Assembly: GCA_035294245.1 (NCBI GenBank)
Contig: DATGLG010000034.1
Location: 1 to 64,000, forward strand
Direction: 5' to 3'
Length of the DNA: 64,000 nucleotides
From: DATGLG01 sp035294245
Lineage (GTDB): Bacteria; Pseudomonadota; Alphaproteobacteria; JACZXZ01
A program made the position numbers and the translations under genes. Below the pieces are notes generated by a model. The model saw only the letters and a program-made list of their open reading frames with translations. It had not been told where the DNA came from and did not search any database. Within the stretch, counting starts at the first letter, position 1, and every line of letters begins with the position of its first letter. Of the stretch, positions 18,400 through 27,864 are shown piece by piece.

Positions 18400-19144
18400 G
18401 AGCAGCGCCGCCGCTCTGAACCGTCCCGAGGCGATGCCGACGACCGCCCCGCTCCTGGCCGTCAGAGGCCTCAACGCCTGGTACGGCGAATCGCACATCC
18501 TCCACGGCGTCGATTTCGACGTGATGCCGGGCGAGGTGGTAACGCTCCTCGGCCGCAATGGCGCGGGGAAGACGACGACGATGAAATCAATCATGGGCAT
18601 TGTCGCCCGCCGCACCGGCTCGGTCACCTTCGCGGGGCGCGAGACGATCGCCTTGCCCTCCAACCGCATCGCCCGGCTCGGGATCGCCTTCTGTCCCGAG
18701 GAGCGCGGCATCTTCGCGGCTCTGAATGTCGAGGAAAATCTGCTCTTGCCCCCCGAGGTGCGTGAAGGCGGATTGCCGCTCGCCCGCATCTTCGAGCTCT
18801 TCCCCAATCTCAAGGAGCGGCTCAAGAGCCAGGGCACGAAACTCTCCGGCGGCGAGCAGCAGATGCTCGCGATCGCGCGCATTCTGCGCACGGGCGCGCG
18901 CCTGCTCCTGCTCGACGAGCCGACCGAGGGCTTGGCGCCGGTCATCGTTCAGCAGATCGGACATACCGTCAGGCAGCTCAAGGAGCTTGGCTTCACCATC
19001 GTGCTCGTCGAGCAGAACTTCCGCTTCGGCGCCACGGTGGCCGATCGCCACTACCTCATCGAGCATGGCCGTGTCGTCGACATGATTCCCAACGACCGAC
19101 TTGAGGAGAATATGGAGAAGCTGCACGAATATCTGGGCGTCTAG
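18392..19144 (+). CDS. HAAT-type ABC transporter ATP-binding protein (LivF family), system 2
   Basis: A 250-residue ATPase with Walker A GRNGAGKTT, signature KLSGGEQQMLAIARIL, Walker B LLLLDEPTEGLAP and switch VLVEQNF, the canonical LivF set. The reading frame opens at 18392 within the preceding gene; a second ATG at 18434, closer to the family N-terminus (MPTTAPLLAVRGLNAWYG), is a possible alternative start. With the LivG-type protein it powers uptake by system 2. Confidence 0.9.
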   Translation: MRESSAAALNRPEAMPTTAPLLAVRGLNAWYGESHILHGVDFDVMPGEVVTLLGRNGAGKTTTMKSIMGIVARRTGSVTFAGRETIALPSNRIARLGIAFCPEERGIFAALNVEENLLLPPEVREGGLPLARIFELFPNLKERLKSQGTKLSGGEQQMLAIARILRTGARLLLLDEPTEGLAPVIVQQIGHTVRQLKELGFTIVLVEQNFRFGATVADRHYLIEHGRVVDMIPNDRLEENMEKLHEYLGV

Positions 19145-19186
19145 ATGTCTGCTATCAACCGCGAAGACTTCACGAGGGGAATTGCC

Positions 19187-20395
19187 ATGAGAACGCATTG
19201 GATACTCGCCTCCCTGCTCGCGCTCGGCCTCGGTACCGGCTCGGCACATGCTGAAACGACGGTAAAGCTGGGTGTGCTGAGCGACATGTCGAGCCTTTAC
19301 GCCGATATCGGCGGACCCGGCTCGGTCGTTGCGGCCAAGATGGCCGTCGAGGATTTCAACCCTGCGAAGAACGGCATGAAGGTGGAGGTCCTTTCGGCCG
19401 ATCACCAGAACAAGCCGGATGTCGGATCGAACATCGTGCGCCAATGGATCGACGTCGACCATGTTGATGCCATCGTCGACGTGCCGACCTCGAGCGTGGC
19501 CCTCGCCGTAGCGCAGGTGGTCAAGGAGAAGAACAAGGTGTTCCTGATCTCCGGCGCCGGCAGCTCGGACCTGACGGGCAAGCAATGCACACCCAACAAC
19601 ATCCACTGGGTCTATGATACCTATGCGCTGGCCCACGGCACTGGCGGCGCGATCGTGAAGCAAGGCGGCAAGACATGGTTCTTCATCACCGCGGATTACG
19701 CCTTCGGCCATGCTCTCGAGCGCGACACGGCGGACGTCGTGAAGGCGGAGGGCGGCAAGGTCTTGGGCGAAGTCCGCGTGCCGCTCAACACGCCCGACTT
19801 CTCCTCGTTCCTCTTGCAGGCGCAGTCATCGAAGGCCCAGGTGATCGGCCTCGCGAATGCCGGCGGCGACACCATCAACTCGATCAAGCAGGCAGCGGAA
19901 TTCGGGATCGTCCAGGGCGGCCAGCGCTTGGCGGGCCTCCTCGTCTTCATCTCCGACGTCCACTCCCTCGGGCTGCAGACGGCGCAAGGCTTGACCGTCA
20001 CGACGGGCTTCTATTGGGACCTCAACGACAAGACGCGCGCCTTTGCCAAGCGCTTCGCAGCGCTCGACGGGGGCAAGTATCCGACCATGGTCCATGCGGG
20101 CGTCTATTCCTCGGTCCTGAAGTATCTCGAGACGGTCAAGCAGGTCGGATCGCCGGAAGACGGCGTCAAGATCGTCAACGCGATGAAAGCGTCGGAATTC
20201 AACGATCCGCTGTTCGGCATGACCAAGATTCGCGTCGACGGCACGGCGCTTCACGACATGTATCTCGTTGAGGTGAAGAAGCCGTCCGAATCCAAGGGGC
20301 CATACGACTACTACAAGGTCCTCGCGACCATTCCAGGCGACCAGGCCTTCCGGTCGCTGGCCGCGGAAAAAGGCGAATGCCCGTTGGTGAAGTGA
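19187..20395 (+). CDS. HAAT-type ABC transporter periplasmic substrate-binding protein, system 2
   Basis: A 402-residue type I binding protein. The signal peptide MRTHWILASLLALGLGTGSAHA is clear, and the mature N-terminus TTVKLGVLSDMSSLYADIGGPGSV is of the LivK-like superfamily. GAGGGG precedes ATG 19187; an upstream ATG at 19145 would bury the signal peptide. It is distinct from the system 1 binding protein in sequence, so the two importers probably take different ligands. Its closeness to the formyl-CoA gene cluster makes a carboxylate ligand plausible, but this is inference only. Confidence 0.88.
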   Translation: MRTHWILASLLALGLGTGSAHAETTVKLGVLSDMSSLYADIGGPGSVVAAKMAVEDFNPAKNGMKVEVLSADHQNKPDVGSNIVRQWIDVDHVDAIVDVPTSSVALAVAQVVKEKNKVFLISGAGSSDLTGKQCTPNNIHWVYDTYALAHGTGGAIVKQGGKTWFFITADYAFGHALERDTADVVKAEGGKVLGEVRVPLNTPDFSSFLLQAQSSKAQVIGLANAGGDTINSIKQAAEFGIVQGGQRLAGLLVFISDVHSLGLQTAQGLTVTTGFYWDLNDKTRAFAKRFAALDGGKYPTMVHAGVYSSVLKYLETVKQVGSPEDGVKIVNAMKASEFNDPLFGMTKIRVDGTALHDMYLVEVKKPSESKGPYDYYKVLATIPGDQAFRSLAAEKGECPLVK

Positions 20396-20483
20396 AACCG
20401 ACGGCTTCGCTCGTCATGGCAGTTCGCGAAAGCGGCGGGGGCGGGGTGGCGCCCCTGCCGTTGCCCGAGTCAAAGGCCGGTTG

Positions 20484-21371
20484 ATGTTCCATCTGCTCGG
20501 CGTGCCGCCCCAAGCACTGTTCGGACAGCTGCTGATCGGATTGATCAACGGCTCGTTCTACGCCTTGCTGAGCCTCGGCCTCGCGGTGATCTTCGGACTT
20601 CTCAACATCATCAATTTCGCCCACGGCGCGCTCTACATGATGGGAGCGTTTTGCGCGTGGTTCCTGCTTACCCAGTTCGGCATCAATTACTGGTGGGCTT
20701 TGCTCATATCGCCGGTCGTCATCGGCGCTGTCGGGGTCGTGCTCGAGCGGAGCATGTTGCGCTGGCTCTACAAGCTCGATCACCTTTACGGCCTGCTCCT
20801 CACCTTCGGTCTGGCGCTCATCATCCAAGGCCTGTTTCAGAACAAATACGGCTCCGCCGGGCAGCCCTATAACATCCCGGCCTCGCTCGTCGGCGGCTTC
20901 AATCTCGGCTTCATGTTCCTGCCGATCTACCGTGGCTGGGTCGTGATCGTCTCGCTGGTGCTGTGCTTCGGCACCTGGTTTATCATCGAGCGGACGAAGC
21001 TCGGCTCCTATCTTCGGGCGGCGACGGAAAATCCCAGTCTCGTGCAGGCCTTCGGCATCAATGTGCCGCGCATGATCACCCTGACCTATGGTTTCGGCGT
21101 AGCCCTCGCCGCGCTTGCCGGCGTGATGGCCGCCCCCATCTACCAGGTCAGCCCTCTCATGGGCGCCGATCTCATCATCGTGGTTTTCGCGGTGGTGGTG
21201 ATCGGCGGCATGGGCTCCATCATGGGCTCGATCGTCACCGGCTTCGCGCTTGGCGTGATCGAGGGCTTGACCAAGGTCTTCTATCCCGAAGCGTCGAATA
21301 CGGTCATATTTGTCATCATGGTCATCGTCCTGCTGATCAAGCCGGCGGGGCTCTTCGGGCGGGCGGGGTGA
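20484..21371 (+). CDS. HAAT-type ABC transporter permease (LivH family), system 2
   Basis: A polytopic protein of 295 residues. It has the LivH signature GLINGSFYALLSLGLAVIFGLLNIINFAHGALYMMGA, the central ERTKLGSYLRAATENPSLVQAFGINV loop and VVVIGGMGSIMGSIVTGFALGVIEG near the end. ATG 20484 is preceded by AAAGG at proper spacing; the 88-base gap after the binding-protein gene shows no strong terminator. It ends one base before the LivM-type gene. Confidence 0.92.
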   Translation: MFHLLGVPPQALFGQLLIGLINGSFYALLSLGLAVIFGLLNIINFAHGALYMMGAFCAWFLLTQFGINYWWALLISPVVIGAVGVVLERSMLRWLYKLDHLYGLLLTFGLALIIQGLFQNKYGSAGQPYNIPASLVGGFNLGFMFLPIYRGWVVIVSLVLCFGTWFIIERTKLGSYLRAATENPSLVQAFGINVPRMITLTYGFGVALAALAGVMAAPIYQVSPLMGADLIIVVFAVVVIGGMGSIMGSIVTGFALGVIEGLTKVFYPEASNTVIFVIMVIVLLIKPAGLFGRAG

Positions 21372-21372
21372 T

Positions 21373-22341
21373 ATGGCCGCCGTGAAGGACGAGCTGACGC
21401 TGATCTCGCGCCCTGCTGCGATCAATGGGCAATTCGCGGCCTTCGGCATCATGGTCGCGTTCTTTCTCGTGGCTCCCTTCGTCATCTATCCCGTCTTCCT
21501 GATGAAGGTGCTGTGCTTCGCCCTCTTCGCCTGCGCCTTCAATCTGCTGGTAGGATATGTCGGGCTGCTCTCCTTCGGCCACGCGGCCTTTCTTGGGATG
21601 GCCGCCTATATTTGCGGCTATGTCGCGAAGACGTGGGGATGGCCACCCCTCGGCGCGATCCTCGCCGGAACCGCGGTATCGACGCTTCTCGGGCTGATAT
21701 TCGGTGTGCTCGCCATCCGCCGCCAGGGAATCTATTTTGCGATGATCACGCTGGCCCTGGCGCAGATGGTCTATTTCTTCTGCATCGAGGTGAAATTCAC
21801 CGGCGGGGAAGATGGCATCCAGGCGATCCCGCGCGGCCGGATCTTCGGCCTCATCGATCTCAGCCACATGATGGTGGTCTATTTCTTCGTGCTGGTCGTC
21901 TTTCTCGCCGGATTCCTTCTCATCTACCGCACGATCCACTCACCCTTTGGGCAGGTGCTCAAGGCGATCCGCGAGAACGAGCCGCGGGCCCTCTCGCTCG
22001 GCTACAAGGTCGATCACTATAAGCTGATCGCCTTTGTGCTTTCAGCGGGCCTCTCCGGTCTCGCCGGGGCCACCAAGGCCATCGTCTTCCAACTCGCGTC
22101 CCTTACCGACGTGCATTGGGGAACCTCGGGCGAGGTTGTTCTGATGACCCTGCTCGGTGGGCTCGGAACCGTCTTCGGTCCGGTCGTCGGCGCCTTCCTG
22201 ATCGTGGCGATGCAAAATTACCTCGCCGATCTCGGCTCCTGGGTTCTCGTCGTGCAGGGCGTGATCTTCGTCGTCTGCGTGCTCGCGTTCCGACGCGGCC
22301 TCATCGGAGAGCTGGGCCGGCTCCTGAAACGGCCGCTTTAG
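21373..22341 (+). CDS. HAAT-type ABC transporter permease (LivM family), system 2
   Basis: A 322-residue polytopic protein with the LivM signature NLLVGYVGLLSFGHAAFLGMAAY, the cytoplasmic HSPFGQVLKAIRENEPRALSLGY loop and TLLGGLGTVFGPVVGAFLIV. It completes importer system 2, whose gene order is ATPase, ATPase, binding protein, permease, permease. It converges on the formate dehydrogenase alpha gene with a 47-base gap. Confidence 0.92.
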   Translation: MAAVKDELTLISRPAAINGQFAAFGIMVAFFLVAPFVIYPVFLMKVLCFALFACAFNLLVGYVGLLSFGHAAFLGMAAYICGYVAKTWGWPPLGAILAGTAVSTLLGLIFGVLAIRRQGIYFAMITLALAQMVYFFCIEVKFTGGEDGIQAIPRGRIFGLIDLSHMMVVYFFVLVVFLAGFLLIYRTIHSPFGQVLKAIRENEPRALSLGYKVDHYKLIAFVLSAGLSGLAGATKAIVFQLASLTDVHWGTSGEVVLMTLLGGLGTVFGPVVGAFLIVAMQNYLADLGSWVLVVQGVIFVVCVLAFRRGLIGELGRLLKRPL

Positions 22342-22388
22342 CCGAGCCCGAACAGCTCAGCTGAGGACGCGAGGCTACGGCGCCGCGG

Positions 22389-25157
22389 TCATTCGGCGGC
22401 CGCGGCCTCCGCGACCTTCTCCACCCGTGCTGCGCAATACTTGAACTCCGGGATTTTCCCGTAGGGATCGAGCTGCGGGTTGGTCAGGATATTCGCGGCA
22501 GCTTCGGCATAGCAGAAGGGGATGAAGACCATGCCGTCGGGCACGGCGCCGTCGGCGCGTGCGACGAGCTCGATCGCGCCGCGCCGCGTCGATACCCGTA
22601 CCTTGTCGCCGGGGTGCACGCCGTTCTTGTGCAGCCAAGCCGGCGATAGCGACGCCACAGCTTCGGGCTCGAGCGCGTCGAGCACGCTGGCCCGCCGTGT
22701 CATGGCGCCCGTATGCCAATGCTCGAGCTGGCGTCCCGTGGTGAGGACCAGGGGATAGGTCTCGTCGGGCCGCTCCGCCGGCGGGATGACGGCAGCCGGC
22801 ACCAGCTTCGCGCGTCCCGAGGGCGTCGGAAAACCGTCGCCGAAGACCACGCTGTGTCCCGGATGATCGGGGCCATCCGAAGGATAGGTGACCGAATTCT
22901 GCCGCTCGAGCCGATCCCAGGTGATGTTCTTGAGGGACGGCATCACCTCGGTCATCTCGGCGAAGACATCGCGCGGATGGGCATATTTCCAATCGAGCCC
23001 GATCCGCCGCGCGATCTCCTGGATAATCCACCAGTCCGCCCGCGCCTCGCCCGGCATCGGCAGGGCTGCGCGGCCGATCTGCACCTGGCGATTGGTATTG
23101 GTGACCGTGCCATCCTTCTCGGGCCAAGCCGAGGCGGGGAGGATGACGTCGGCGTGATACGCGGTCTCGGTCAGGAAGATGTCCTGCACCACGAGGTGCT
23201 CGAGCTTGGCGAGCGCTTCGCGGGCATGCTGGGCGTCGGGATCCGACATGGCCGGATTTTCGCCCATGATGTACATGCCCTTGATCTCGCCATCGAGGAT
23301 GGCATGCACGATCTCGACCACGGTCAGACCCGGCTTCGGATCGAGCTTGGCGCCCCAAAAGCTCTCATATTTCTTGCGCGTCGCCTCGTCCCCGACTGGC
23401 TGATAATCCGGATAGACCATGGGAATGAGCCCCGCATCGGAGGCGCCTTGCACGTTGTTCTGCCCGCGCAGCGGGTGCAGCCCGGTACCGGGACGCCCGA
23501 CCTGCCCGGAGATCATGGCGAGGGCGATCAGGCAGCGTGCGTTATCGGTGCCATGAATGTGCTGCGAGATGCCCATTCCCCAGAAGATGATCCCCGCCTC
23601 GGCGCGCGCGAACAGGCGCGCGACTGTCCGCAAAGTCTCGGGGTCGATGCCGCAGATCGCCGACATCTTTTCCGGCGCGTAGTCTTCGAGATGCTCCTTG
23701 AGCGCCTCGAAGTTCTCAGTATGGGCGGCGACGTATTGCCGGTCGTAGAGATCCTCCTTGACGATGGTGTGCAGGATGGCGTTCAGCATCGCCACATCCG
23801 AACCGGGCTTGAACTGCAGCATATGGGTGGCGTGGCGACGCAGGGCCTGGCCGCGCGGATCCATGACGATGAGCTTGGCACCGCGCTTCCTCGCCTGCTT
23901 GAAGAAGGTCGCCGCCACCGGATGGTTCTCGGTCGGATTGGCGCCGATCACGATGATGACATCCGAGTTCTCGCACTCGTTGAAGGTGGCGGTGACCGCG
24001 CCCGAGCCGATGCCCTCCATGAGGGCGGCTACGGAGGAGGCGTGGCAGAGCCGGGTGCAGTGATCGACATTATTCGAGCCGAAGCCCGTGCGCACGAGCT
24101 TCTGGAAGAGGTAGGCCTCCTCGTTCGAGCCCTTGGCCGAGCCGAAGCCGGCGAGGGCGTGGGCGCCATCGCGGTCGCGGATGCGCTTCAGTCCGGAAGC
24201 GGCCGCAGCAAGGGCCTCCTCCCAGCTCGCCTCGCGGAAATGCGTCCAAGGATTGGCGGGATCGACCTGATCGTCGGCACGCTTGGGAACTCCAGGCTTA
24301 CGGATCAGCGGCTTGGTCAGGCGATGGGGATGATGCACGTAGTCGAAGCCGAAGCGACCCTTGACGCAAAGCCGTCCATGATTCGACGGTCCCGGCTTGC
24401 CCTCGGCGTAAAGGATCCTGTCGTCCTTGATCTTGAAGGTGAGTTGACAGCCGACGCCGCAATAGGGGCAGACGCTGTCGACCTCGCGATCCGCAGCCGC
24501 CTTGAAGTGCTGCGCCTCGTCGAGCAGAGTCGCCGGCATGAGCGCGCCGGTCGGGCAGGCTTGCACGCATTCGCCGCATCCAACACAGGTGCTACGACCC
24601 ATGGGATCGTCGAAATCGAAGACAATCTTGGCGTGATGACCGCGACCGGCCATGCCGATGACGTCATTGACTTGGACTTCCCGGCAGGCTCGCACACAAA
24701 GGTTGCAGTGAATGCAGGCGTCGAGGTTGACCCGCATGGCGGGATGGCTCGAATCGGGCGCCGGCGTCGCACGGCGGGGAAAGCGGCTCGTCTCGATCCC
24801 GAAGGCGTCAGCCCAGCGCCAGAACTCCGAGCGAGGATCGTGCGAGACCTCGCGCGCTGGCTGATCGGCGACGAGCATCTCCATCACCATCCGGCGTGCG
24901 GACTTGGCGCGCTCCGAGGCCGTCGTGACTTCCATGCCTGCCGTCGGCTTGCGGATGCAGGAGGCGGCCAGGACGCGCTCGCCCTTGATCTCGACCATGC
25001 AGGCCCGACAATTGCCGTCGGCGCGATAGTCGGGATAAGGCTGCCAGCAGAGATGGGGAATCTCGTTGCCGAGCCGGTTGGCCACCTGCCAGATCGTCTC
25101 GTCCGGCGCGGCCTCGACCTCCCGCCCGTCGAGAATGAACTTGATCGGCTCGCTCAT
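22389..25157 (-). CDS. fdhA: NAD-dependent formate dehydrogenase, molybdopterin alpha subunit
   Basis: A 922-residue catalytic subunit of the soluble NAD-linked formate dehydrogenase (FdsA/Fdh1A type). Its order is an N-terminal [2Fe-2S] domain (Cys37, Cys50, Cys53, Cys67), two ferredoxin-type clusters (CIHCNLC from Cys148; CVGCGECVQACP from Cys191), a further cluster site CPYCGVGC, then the molybdopterin domains. The Mo-ligand cysteine with its partner histidine is Cys371-His372 in HCTRLCHASS; it is Cys, not selenocysteine. It oxidises formate to CO2 in the cytoplasm. It overlaps the beta gene by ATGA and is the last gene of the leftward unit starting with the acyl-CoA ligase. Confidence 0.93.
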   Translation of the reverse strand: MSEPIKFILDGREVEAAPDETIWQVANRLGNEIPHLCWQPYPDYRADGNCRACMVEIKGERVLAASCIRKPTAGMEVTTASERAKSARRMVMEMLVADQPAREVSHDPRSEFWRWADAFGIETSRFPRRATPAPDSSHPAMRVNLDACIHCNLCVRACREVQVNDVIGMAGRGHHAKIVFDFDDPMGRSTCVGCGECVQACPTGALMPATLLDEAQHFKAAADREVDSVCPYCGVGCQLTFKIKDDRILYAEGKPGPSNHGRLCVKGRFGFDYVHHPHRLTKPLIRKPGVPKRADDQVDPANPWTHFREASWEEALAAAASGLKRIRDRDGAHALAGFGSAKGSNEEAYLFQKLVRTGFGSNNVDHCTRLCHASSVAALMEGIGSGAVTATFNECENSDVIIVIGANPTENHPVAATFFKQARKRGAKLIVMDPRGQALRRHATHMLQFKPGSDVAMLNAILHTIVKEDLYDRQYVAAHTENFEALKEHLEDYAPEKMSAICGIDPETLRTVARLFARAEAGIIFWGMGISQHIHGTDNARCLIALAMISGQVGRPGTGLHPLRGQNNVQGASDAGLIPMVYPDYQPVGDEATRKKYESFWGAKLDPKPGLTVVEIVHAILDGEIKGMYIMGENPAMSDPDAQHAREALAKLEHLVVQDIFLTETAYHADVILPASAWPEKDGTVTNTNRQVQIGRAALPMPGEARADWWIIQEIARRIGLDWKYAHPRDVFAEMTEVMPSLKNITWDRLERQNSVTYPSDGPDHPGHSVVFGDGFPTPSGRAKLVPAAVIPPAERPDETYPLVLTTGRQLEHWHTGAMTRRASVLDALEPEAVASLSPAWLHKNGVHPGDKVRVSTRRGAIELVARADGAVPDGMVFIPFCYAEAAANILTNPQLDPYGKIPEFKYCAARVEKVAEAAAAE

Positions 25158-26857
25158 TGCAGATCCTCACGGAAATACTTGAAGACGCTCATCAGAGGAT
25201 TGGGGGCGGCCTGGCCAAGGCCGCAGATGGAGGCGTCGCGCATGGCCTGCGACAGCTCCGCCAACAGGGCCTCGTCCCATCTCGGCCGCTCCATCAGCTT
25301 CACGGCTTTCTCGGTGCCGACACGGCACGGGGTGCACTGCCCGCAGCTCTCATCCTCGAAGAACTTCATCAGATTGAGCGCCACGGCCTTTATGTCGTCC
25401 TTGTCCGAGAGGACGACGATCGCCGCGGAGCCGATGAAGCAGCCATATTGCTCGAGGGTGCCGAAATCGAGAGGAATATCGGCCATCGAGGCTGGAAGAA
25501 TGCCCCCCGAGGCGCCCCCCGGAAGATAGCCCTTGAAGACATGCCCCTCCGCCATGCCGCCGCAGTGCTCTTCGATGAGCTCGCGCGCGGTAATGCCCGC
25601 GGGCGCGAGCTTCATGCCCGGCTCCTTCACATGCCCTGAGACGGAGAAGGAGCGCAGCCCCTTGCGCCCGTTGCGCCCCTGATCGGCGAACCATGCGGGC
25701 CCCTTCTCGACAATGTCGCGTATCCAGTAGAGCGTCTCGACATTATGCGCGAGCGTCGGACGGCCGAAGAGGCCGACCTGCGCGGGGAAGGGGGGCTTGT
25801 GCCGGGGCAGGCCGCGCTTGCCTTCCAGGCTTTCGAGCATCGCGGATTCCTCGCCGCAGATATAAGCGCCCGCACCGCGGCGGAGATGGAGCTTCACGCC
25901 GTTCGCAATGCCCGACGATTCGAGGGCGGCGATTTCCTTCCGCAGAATCTCGCGGATCGCCGGATATTCGTCACGGAGATAGATATAGATCTCGGTAGCT
26001 TCGATCCCCCAGGCGGCGATCAGCGCGCCTTCGAGGAAGCGGTGCGGATCGCGTTCGAGATACCAGCGGTCCTTGAAGGTGCCCGGCTCGCCTTCATCGG
26101 CGTTGACCGCAAGGAATCGCGGTGCGGGGTTGGCGCGGACGAAACTCCATTTGCGGCCGGCCGGAAAGCCCGCGCCGCCGAGCCCCCGCAATCCCGCTTG
26201 GTCGAGCAGCTTGACGATGTCATCCACGCTCCGCTCCCCGGCGTGGCATGCGGCGAGGAGCCGGTAGCCGCCATCATCGCGATAGGCGTCGAGGCCGGCA
26301 TATTGCGGGACCAGGGGTGCGGTCGTCTTGGCCTTGACGGCGGCGGCGACATTCGCGACCGTCGCATGGTCCACGAAGTGATGGCCGACCTCCGCCACCG
26401 GCGCCGTATCGCAGCGGCCGACGCATGGTGCACGGATGACCCGCACTTCGCGCCCAACGATATCGGGCAAGGCGGCGAGGAGCTGCTTGGCGCCCATGAG
26501 CTCGCAGGTCAGGCTGTCGCAAACTCGAACGGTCAACGGCGGCGGCGGAGTCTCGTCCTCGAGCACCACGTCGAAATGGGCGTAGAAAGTGGCGACCTCG
26601 TAGACCTCCGCCTGGGCCATCCGCATTTCCTCAGCGAGAGCCGCAAGGTGCGCCGCGCTGAGGCAATGGTATTTGTCCTGGATGAGATGAAGATGCTCGA
26701 TCAGGAGGTCGCGGCGGCGCGGGCGATTGCCGAGCAGCGCGCGAATTTCGCTCAGCGCTTGGGGGTCGACTTGGCGCCCTTTCGGGAAGGGGGTCGTCGA
26801 GCGGCGCCCGCTTCCGGGGTGGCGGAATTTTCGGAACTGCTTTTCGCCTTCGGGCAT
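25154..26857 (-). CDS. fdhB: NAD-dependent formate dehydrogenase, fused NuoE/NuoF-type beta subunit
   Basis: A 567-residue diaphorase subunit. The N-terminal 150 residues are NuoE-like with a [2Fe-2S] motif set (CDSLTC and CVGRCD). The rest is NuoF-like with the NADH site GLRGLGGAGFPAGRKW, the FMN region VNADEGEPGTFKDR, CGEESAMLESLEG and the [4Fe-4S] set SCGQCTPCR plus SICGLGQ. It passes electrons from the alpha subunit to NAD+. This fusion matches the FdhB arrangement of methylotroph Fdh1. ATG 26857 is preceded by GGAG; a TTG at 26893 is a weaker alternative. There is no separate gamma subunit gene. Confidence 0.9.
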   Translation of the reverse strand: MPEGEKQFRKFRHPGSGRRSTTPFPKGRQVDPQALSEIRALLGNRPRRRDLLIEHLHLIQDKYHCLSAAHLAALAEEMRMAQAEVYEVATFYAHFDVVLEDETPPPPLTVRVCDSLTCELMGAKQLLAALPDIVGREVRVIRAPCVGRCDTAPVAEVGHHFVDHATVANVAAAVKAKTTAPLVPQYAGLDAYRDDGGYRLLAACHAGERSVDDIVKLLDQAGLRGLGGAGFPAGRKWSFVRANPAPRFLAVNADEGEPGTFKDRWYLERDPHRFLEGALIAAWGIEATEIYIYLRDEYPAIREILRKEIAALESSGIANGVKLHLRRGAGAYICGEESAMLESLEGKRGLPRHKPPFPAQVGLFGRPTLAHNVETLYWIRDIVEKGPAWFADQGRNGRKGLRSFSVSGHVKEPGMKLAPAGITARELIEEHCGGMAEGHVFKGYLPGGASGGILPASMADIPLDFGTLEQYGCFIGSAAIVVLSDKDDIKAVALNLMKFFEDESCGQCTPCRVGTEKAVKLMERPRWDEALLAELSQAMRDASICGLGQAAPNPLMSVFKYFREDLQ

Positions 26858-26978
26858 CGTCTCCAACCCTATGTTCTTTCTATTTGCTTCCAATAAAGCC
26901 TAGTCCTGCGGGAAACGCCATACCTCAATCCATGCCGAGCATGCGTCATTTCCGCCGCATCGGCGGCAAGCCGCATCC

Positions 26979-27851
26979 TCATGCCGCCAAGGCCAGCCGC
27001 ATGGTGGCGCCGATCTCGGCCGCCGTCGCCGCAATATGCGCCCCGGCGGCAGCAAGCGCCTTGTTCTTTGCTGCAACGTCACTGGTGCTGTCGGCGTCGA
27101 TCGTACCGGCATGGCCCATCCGTCGTCCCTGAGGGGCAAAACGGCCAGCGAAATAAGCCACGATTGGCTTCGAGGGCTTGACGTCCATCAGGTATGCTGC
27201 GGCCTCCTCTTCGGCGCGTCCGCCGATCTCGCCAATGAGGATGATCCCATCGGTATCCGGATCGGCAATGAAGAGCTCGAGGCACTCAACGAAGCCGGCG
27301 CCATGAATGGGATCGGCGCCGATGCCGAGGCAAGTCGATTGGCCCAGACCGCTGGCGCTGGTCTGGTCAACCGCCTCATAGGCCAGGGTGGCCGAGCGCG
27401 AGACGATGCCGATCCTGCCAGGTTTATGGATGTGCCCAGGCATGATTCCGATCATGCAGGCGTCGGGCGTGATGATTCCGTGGGTATTGGGGCCGATCAG
27501 GCGCGTTCGTGATCCACGCAGCGCCGCCTTCACGCGCACCATATCCAGGATCGGAATCCGCTCGGTGATGCAGACGGCGAGCGGCACCTCTGCCTCGATC
27601 GCCTCGATGACGGCTGCCGCCGCCTGCGCGGGCGGAACGAATATGGCGCTCGCCGTAGCGCCAGTCGCGGCCAGGGCCTCTTTCACGGTCTCGAAGACAG
27701 GAAGGCCGAGATGCTCGCCGGTGCGCCCTGGACTGACGCCGCCAACGATCCGGCTGCCATATTCGATCGCCCGGCCCATATGGAAAGTTGCAACCCGGCC
27801 GGTGAAGCCCTGGCAGATGATCTTTGTGTGTCCGTCGATGAGGATTGCCAT
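26979..27851 (-). CDS. ADP-forming acyl-CoA ligase alpha subunit, SucD/MtkB-like, with altered CoA/acid site
   Basis: A 290-residue protein matching succinyl-CoA ligase alpha: CoA-binding CQGFTGRVATFH, GGVSPGR, PGHIHKPGRIGIVSRS, GQSTCLGIGADPI, and the phosphohistidine loop GRRMGHAGTI. Its distinctive feature is that the usual NCPG motif reads GPNTHGI, so both the active-site cysteine and proline are replaced. SGTL is also SATL. This argues against housekeeping succinyl-CoA synthetase, which also normally sits with TCA genes. It probably activates another acid. It is separated from the beta gene by 13 bases and from fdhB by 121 bases, so it probably belongs to the same transcript as formate dehydrogenase. 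Confidence 0.85.
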   Translation of the reverse strand: MAILIDGHTKIICQGFTGRVATFHMGRAIEYGSRIVGGVSPGRTGEHLGLPVFETVKEALAATGATASAIFVPPAQAAAAVIEAIEAEVPLAVCITERIPILDMVRVKAALRGSRTRLIGPNTHGIITPDACMIGIMPGHIHKPGRIGIVSRSATLAYEAVDQTSASGLGQSTCLGIGADPIHGAGFVECLELFIADPDTDGIILIGEIGGRAEEEAAAYLMDVKPSKPIVAYFAGRFAPQGRRMGHAGTIDADSTSDVAAKNKALAAAGAHIAATAAEIGATMRLALAA

Positions 27852-27864
27852 TTCCACTCCCGAT

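Noticed and set aside
22713..25529. A 938-codon plus-strand frame across fdhA
   Set aside because: It lies opposite a formate dehydrogenase subunit with all cofactor motifs and itself has no motif; it is a codon-bias artefact.
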